64,000 bases of DNA from the NCBI RefSeq assembly GCF_016595465.1, contig NZ_JAENIK010000011.1, positions 124,001 to 188,000 of the forward strand. The letters run 5' to 3'. A model generated the notes under the pieces. It saw only the letters and a program-made list of their open reading frames with translations, was not told the DNA's origin and ran no database searches. Below, piece by piece: positions 60,338 to 64,000 of the stretch (positions within the stretch are counted from its first letter, which is position 1; every line of letters starts with the position of its first letter). This stretch comes from Luteolibacter yonseiensis (lineage in GTDB: Bacteria; Verrucomicrobiota; Verrucomicrobiia; Verrucomicrobiales; Akkermansiaceae). Position numbers and translations under genes: made by a program.

Positions 60338-60370
60338 AGCCCCGGAGCGAAAACTCCGGGGCTCTTTTGT
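60338..60370 (+). terminator. intrinsic terminator after the DUF1080 gene
   Basis: A perfect 10-bp stem AGCCCCGGAG / CTCCGGGGCT with a 6-base loop is followed by CTTTTGTT. The downstream minus-strand gene ends at 60370, so the structure sits between convergent genes. Confidence 0.88.
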
Positions 60371-61263
60371 TACAAATTCCGGTATGGAATCGAAAAGGTA
60401 TCGCCGTCTTCGATCCGCCCGCTATCCAGGCCTTTCTTGAACCAGCGCATCCGCTGTGCCGAGGTGCCATGTGTGAACGAATGAGGAACCACCCTGCCCC
60501 GGGTCTGCTTCTGGATCGCATCGTCACCAATGGCGTTCGCCGCGCGCATTGCTTCCTCGATGTCGCTGCTGTCCAGCTTGAGCTCATCCTTCGAATGATG
60601 GGCCCACACCCCGGCATAAAAATCCGCCTGCAGTTCCAAACGCACCGAGTATTCGTTGTAGTCCGGTTGTCCCTGTCTGGCGGCCACCTTGTCGGACGTG
60701 CCCAGCAGCTTCTGCACATGGTGTCCCACTTCATGTGCGATCACGTAAGCCTGTGCGAAATCCCCGGGTGATCTGAACGTCCGCGCCAGTTCGTCATAAA
60801 AACCCAGGTCGATGTAAACCTTCCGGTCTCCCGGACAATAGAACGGCCCCATCGCCGCGCTGCCCGTTCCGCAGGCCGTTTGGACCTGTCCCCGGAACAC
60901 CTTCAATCTCGGCAGTTCATACCGCCGCCCATGTCGTGCGAACTCTTCGGTCCACACATCCTCGGTTTCCTTCAACACCACCTCCACGAAATCAAATCTT
61001 TCCTGCTCCTCCGGGCTCACCTGGACCTGTTGGGAGCCTCCCCCGGATGGTCCGCCGCCCAGAAGCATTCCGGGATCCACGATTCCCATCTTCCAAAGCA
61101 CTCCTCCAACCACCACGGCGGCCAGGATTCCCTTGAGCCCGAACACCCGGCCGATCATCATCAGTAATCCGAATCCTCCACCGCCCCCACCGCCGAAGCC
61201 TCCGGACCGTTCGCCGCGGCCATCCTCCACATTGTCACTTCCGCGTCTGCCTTTCCATTCCAT
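60370..61263 (-). CDS. neutral zinc metallopeptidase (YpfJ family)
   Basis: This 297-residue protein has a Gly-rich N-terminal segment (about 20-32), one membrane span (about 43-60) and the zinc motif HEVGH (177-181), followed by 'LELQADFYAGVWAHH', which carries the third metal ligand. The family is known as YpfJ; substrates are unknown. It is divergent-side partner to no neighbour and lies 109 bases from cstA on the same strand. Confidence 0.9.
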   Translation of the reverse strand: MEWKGRRGSDNVEDGRGERSGGFGGGGGGGFGLLMMIGRVFGLKGILAAVVVGGVLWKMGIVDPGMLLGGGPSGGGSQQVQVSPEEQERFDFVEVVLKETEDVWTEEFARHGRRYELPRLKVFRGQVQTACGTGSAAMGPFYCPGDRKVYIDLGFYDELARTFRSPGDFAQAYVIAHEVGHHVQKLLGTSDKVAARQGQPDYNEYSVRLELQADFYAGVWAHHSKDELKLDSSDIEEAMRAANAIGDDAIQKQTRGRVVPHSFTHGTSAQRMRWFKKGLDSGRIEDGDTFSIPYRNL

Positions 61264-61372
61264 AGGTGTGTTGGGTTGAATCCAGCAATCCTATAACCGC
61301 ACTGGCCGTCTCCCGCAAGTTTGCGCGGGGAAAAACACAAATCGACTGACGGTGGGAATCGTCCGACTGCCG

Positions 61373-63448
61373 TCACAGCAGGCTGGTCGGCAGCACATGG
61401 TCTTCGCCCGGATGAGCCACGTAGGGACTCTCGCGGAGGACGGGAGTCTTGCGCTTGGTGAGGAGCAGATAGCATTCCCGCGCGGTGCCGAGGACGATGA
61501 TGGTGACGAAGAGCAGGAAGGTGATGGTGACCGCCACGTCGATGCGGGCGTTGAAGAGGGAGGTCTCCGCGGCCTTGAGGGCGGGGCCGGTGAGGCCGGA
61601 GGCGAGGAGAGCCTTTTGCTTTTCGATTTCCGGGTAGAATCCGCCGGCACCGGGAGAGAAGAGTTTCATATATCCCGCGGTGAAGGTGACGAGGGTGAGG
61701 AAGAGCATCGGGACGACCGTGACCCAGCAGTAACGGGCCTTGCCCATCTTGATGAGGACCACGGTGCCGAGGCAGAAGGCGATGACGGCCAGCAATTGGT
61801 TGGAAATGCCGAAGATGGGCCACAGGCTTTTGGCGATGCCGGCGGGATCGAGCGCGCCTTGGTAGAGGAAGAATCCCCAGGCGGCGACGAGCAGGCCGGT
61901 GGCGGTCACGTTGCCGAGCCACGAGCCGGTGTTGCCGAGCCTGGGTGAGATCTGTCCCAGCAGATCCTGGAGAATGAAGCGTCCGACGCGGGTTCCGGCA
62001 TCAAGAGTGGTCAGGATGAAGAGCGCCTCGAACATGATGGCGAAGTGATACCAGAGGGACAGCGCGGATTTCCCGGGGATCACTTGCGCGAACATGTGCG
62101 CCATGCCGACGGCGAAGGTGGGGGCTCCACCGACCTTGCCGATCATGTGGGGTTCTCCGAGATCGGCGGCGAGTTGTTGCATGTGTGCTTCCGTCACGGC
62201 ATAGGCGGGACCGTAGGAATTGATCTTCGCGATCTGCGCGGTGACGGCGGCGGGATCGTTCGGGTTGATGGGGGAGTTGATGGCGAGGTATTCACCGGGC
62301 ATGAGCGCGCATGCGGCGATGATGGCCATCAGCGAAACCAGCATTTCCACCACCATGGAGCCGTAGCCGATGAGGCGGATGTCTTTCTCGCGGGCCAGCA
62401 GCTTGGGTGTGGTGCCGGAGGAGATGAGGGCGTGGAATCCGCTGACCGCGCCGCAGGCGATGGTGATGCAGACGAAGGGAAACACAGGGCCCGGAACGAC
62501 GAAGCCACCGCCGTTCACGAAGGGGGTGATGGCGGGCATGTGCAGCGGGGGCGCGAGGATGACGATGAAAACGCCGAGCACCGCGACCGTGCCGAGTTTC
62601 ATGAAGGTGCTCAGGTAATCGCGCGGGGCGAGAAGCATCCAGACCGGTAGCACGCTGGCGGCGAAGCCGTAGATCATGATCGCCCACGCGAGTTGGGTGG
62701 ACTGGAGGGTGAGCGCGGCGGTCCATGACGGCGGCAGATACTTTCCTCCCACCACCGCGGCGATGAGGCCGAAGACCCCGAAGACCGAGGCCGCGGTGAC
62801 GCTCGCCTTTCCGGTCTTGATCAGGACACCCATGATGAACGCCAGCGGAATGGTGGCGGCGATGGTGAAGAGCCCCCACGGGCTCTCCGCCAGGGCTTTC
62901 ACGACCACCAGTCCGAGCACGGCGAGCAGGATCGTCATGATCGCGAGCAGGCTGATCATCGCGATGAGGCCGATGACCGGGTTCATTTCCTCCTTGAGCA
63001 TCTGGCCGAGCGATTTGCCATTGCGCCTCATGGAGGCGAAGAGAATGACCGCATCGTGGACGCCTCCGCCGAGGGTTGCTCCCACCAGGATCCAAAGCGT
63101 GCCGGGCAGGTAGCCGAACTGCGCCGCGAGAACCGGACCTACCAGAGGTCCGGGCCCGGCGATGGCGGCGAAGTGGTGGCCGAAGACGACCCATTTCGGA
63201 GTCGGAACGAAATCCTTGCCATCGCTGCAAGTGACGGCGGCGGGCGCGCGGTTGTCATCCACCGTCAGGACTTTCGCGACAAGCCATGCGGAGTAGAAAC
63301 GGTAGGCGACGGCGAAGGTGCAGACACCTGCGACCACAAGCCAGAGCGCGTTGATGGGTTCGTCCCGCTGGATGGCGGCGACTCCGACGGCGGTTGCGCC
63401 CAGCAGGGAAATGGCGAGCCAGAGGAGGACGCGGAGAAGTTTGGTCAT
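61373..63448 (-). CDS. cstA: carbon starvation protein A (peptide/pyruvate transporter)
   Basis: This 691-residue protein has about 16 transmembrane segments and the CstA signatures 'HHFAAIAGPGPLVGPVLAAQ', then 'FGYLPGTLWILVGATLGGGV' and 'SGTTPKLLAREKDIRLIG'. In E. coli CstA imports peptides and pyruvate during carbon limitation. It is read alone on the minus strand; the C-terminal part has the typical extra spans. Confidence 0.93.
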   Translation of the reverse strand: MTKLLRVLLWLAISLLGATAVGVAAIQRDEPINALWLVVAGVCTFAVAYRFYSAWLVAKVLTVDDNRAPAAVTCSDGKDFVPTPKWVVFGHHFAAIAGPGPLVGPVLAAQFGYLPGTLWILVGATLGGGVHDAVILFASMRRNGKSLGQMLKEEMNPVIGLIAMISLLAIMTILLAVLGLVVVKALAESPWGLFTIAATIPLAFIMGVLIKTGKASVTAASVFGVFGLIAAVVGGKYLPPSWTAALTLQSTQLAWAIMIYGFAASVLPVWMLLAPRDYLSTFMKLGTVAVLGVFIVILAPPLHMPAITPFVNGGGFVVPGPVFPFVCITIACGAVSGFHALISSGTTPKLLAREKDIRLIGYGSMVVEMLVSLMAIIAACALMPGEYLAINSPINPNDPAAVTAQIAKINSYGPAYAVTEAHMQQLAADLGEPHMIGKVGGAPTFAVGMAHMFAQVIPGKSALSLWYHFAIMFEALFILTTLDAGTRVGRFILQDLLGQISPRLGNTGSWLGNVTATGLLVAAWGFFLYQGALDPAGIAKSLWPIFGISNQLLAVIAFCLGTVVLIKMGKARYCWVTVVPMLFLTLVTFTAGYMKLFSPGAGGFYPEIEKQKALLASGLTGPALKAAETSLFNARIDVAVTITFLLFVTIIVLGTARECYLLLTKRKTPVLRESPYVAHPGEDHVLPTSLL

Positions 63449-63721
63449 GGGCTTGTTCTGTATTGAAATTGCTCGGCGCGGACGTGGTCGTTTTTCTTAA
63501 CAAGATCCTGTCGCCTGGTCGCGGGCGGTGCGGAGATCTGGCATAAGACAAATCCTTCCGCGTCCATTCCCCGTGTAGGGATCCAGGGTTTGTTCGCCGA
63601 CGGCGTTGAGGAAATTAGAGGAACCGGCGGCGCAGTGGCGAGCGCGTAATTGAAGAAGAAATTTTGCTAAGTCGCAGGGCAATCCGAGATGCGGGTCGGA
63701 TCCCACCCGATGACCGCCGGA
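63449..63721. other. intergenic region between cstA and cutA
   Basis: This 273-base spacer must carry the cstA promoter (minus strand). I see no coding frame, tRNA, strong terminator or repeat in it. Confidence 0.45.
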
Positions 63722-64000
63722 CTATCCTTGAGGGGTGGTTTCCATGCGGACCCAGTTCCGATAAGGCTCCGCGATTCCATCCGGGGCGATGGCGATGATT
63801 TCCGGAACTTCGTAAGGGTGGAGTTCCATGAGGGTTTGTTCGAAGGCGGGAAAGACCGCTGAAGTGGTTTTAAAAATGGCGAGCACTTCCGAGGCGGTTT
63901 CGATCCTGCCCTGCCAGCGATAGATGGACTCGATGGCAGGGACGAGATTCACGCATGCGGCGAGTTGCATTTCCACAAGCCGTGTGCCAATTTGTCGCGC
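63722..64000 (-). CDS. cutA: divalent-ion tolerance protein CutA (5' end outside window)
   Basis: About 92 residues are visible and the frame is open to the right edge. 'LVEMQLAACVNLVPAIESIY' followed by RWQGRIE, 'EVLAIFKTT' and 'ELHPYEVPEIIAIAPDGIAEPY' are the CutA1 signature; a little of the N-terminus is missing. CutA1 forms a trimer and is linked with copper tolerance, though its role is debated. It is the last gene in the window. Confidence 0.92.
   Translation of the reverse strand, partial: ARQIGTRLVEMQLAACVNLVPAIESIYRWQGRIETASEVLAIFKTTSAVFPAFEQTLMELHPYEVPEIIAIAPDGIAEPYRNWVRMETTPQG

Overview
The window is GC-rich bacterial chromosome, most likely from the Verrucomicrobiota, near Luteolibacter and other Verrucomicrobiaceae. 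Clues are a Minf_1886-family protein, a PEP-CTERM protein, a secreted DUF1080 protein, a secreted cytochrome c/beta-propeller pair of the kind common in this phylum, a type II pseudopilin, and short dispersed-looking palindromes. This placement is inference from protein types; there is no rRNA in the window. Genes are dense and on both strands, and there is no prophage, insertion sequence or CRISPR array.

Layout. 1-4.6 kb: end of sufD, a TPR protein, ndk, a VOC protein and a cardiolipin synthase. 4.6-8 kb, minus strand: a 3D-domain lipoprotein, then a small operon (GbsR/MarR-type regulator, small membrane protein, DCC protein, TIGR01777 epimerase) with two matching operator-like palindromes. 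8-15.8 kb: SpoU-type rRNA methyltransferase, metallophosphoesterase, tRNA-Val, accD, rsgA, an MscS-type channel and ribD. 15.8-20.5 kb: an unrecognised 1124-residue exported protein and bioA. 20.6-24.8 kb: two convergent genes, a SLOG-domain membrane protein and a TIR-membrane-propeller protein, which look like parts of a nucleotide-signalling conflict system. 25-38.7 kb: prfC, a DUF4139 protein, mgtE, a histone-deacetylase-like enzyme, an acyltransferase, a RelE/ParE-type toxin-antitoxin pair, DUF2237, an ABC-2-like membrane protein, Minf_1886, a flavoprotein divergent from a YezD-like protein, and rnr. 38.8-45 kb: a pseudopilin, the beta-propeller/cytochrome pair, an amidase and a YmdB-type phosphodiesterase.

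45-58.4 kb is the classical tuf-secE-nusG-rplKAJL-rpoBC cluster with tRNA-Thr and tRNA-Trp around tuf. It has a consensus -35 promoter upstream, hairpins in the rplJ-rplL and rplL-rpoB spacers, and a strong terminator after rpoC. 58.4-64 kb: a PEP-CTERM protein, a DUF1080 protein, a YpfJ-type zinc metallopeptidase, cstA and a truncated cutA at the right edge.

The most interesting locus is the SLOG-2TM / TIR-TM-propeller pair at 20638-24841. TIR domains can make nucleotide signals and SLOG domains can sense them, so the pair has the parts of a Thoeris-like signal-and-effector defence system in an arrangement that is not canonical Thoeris. That the two genes work together is inference: they are convergent, not an operon.
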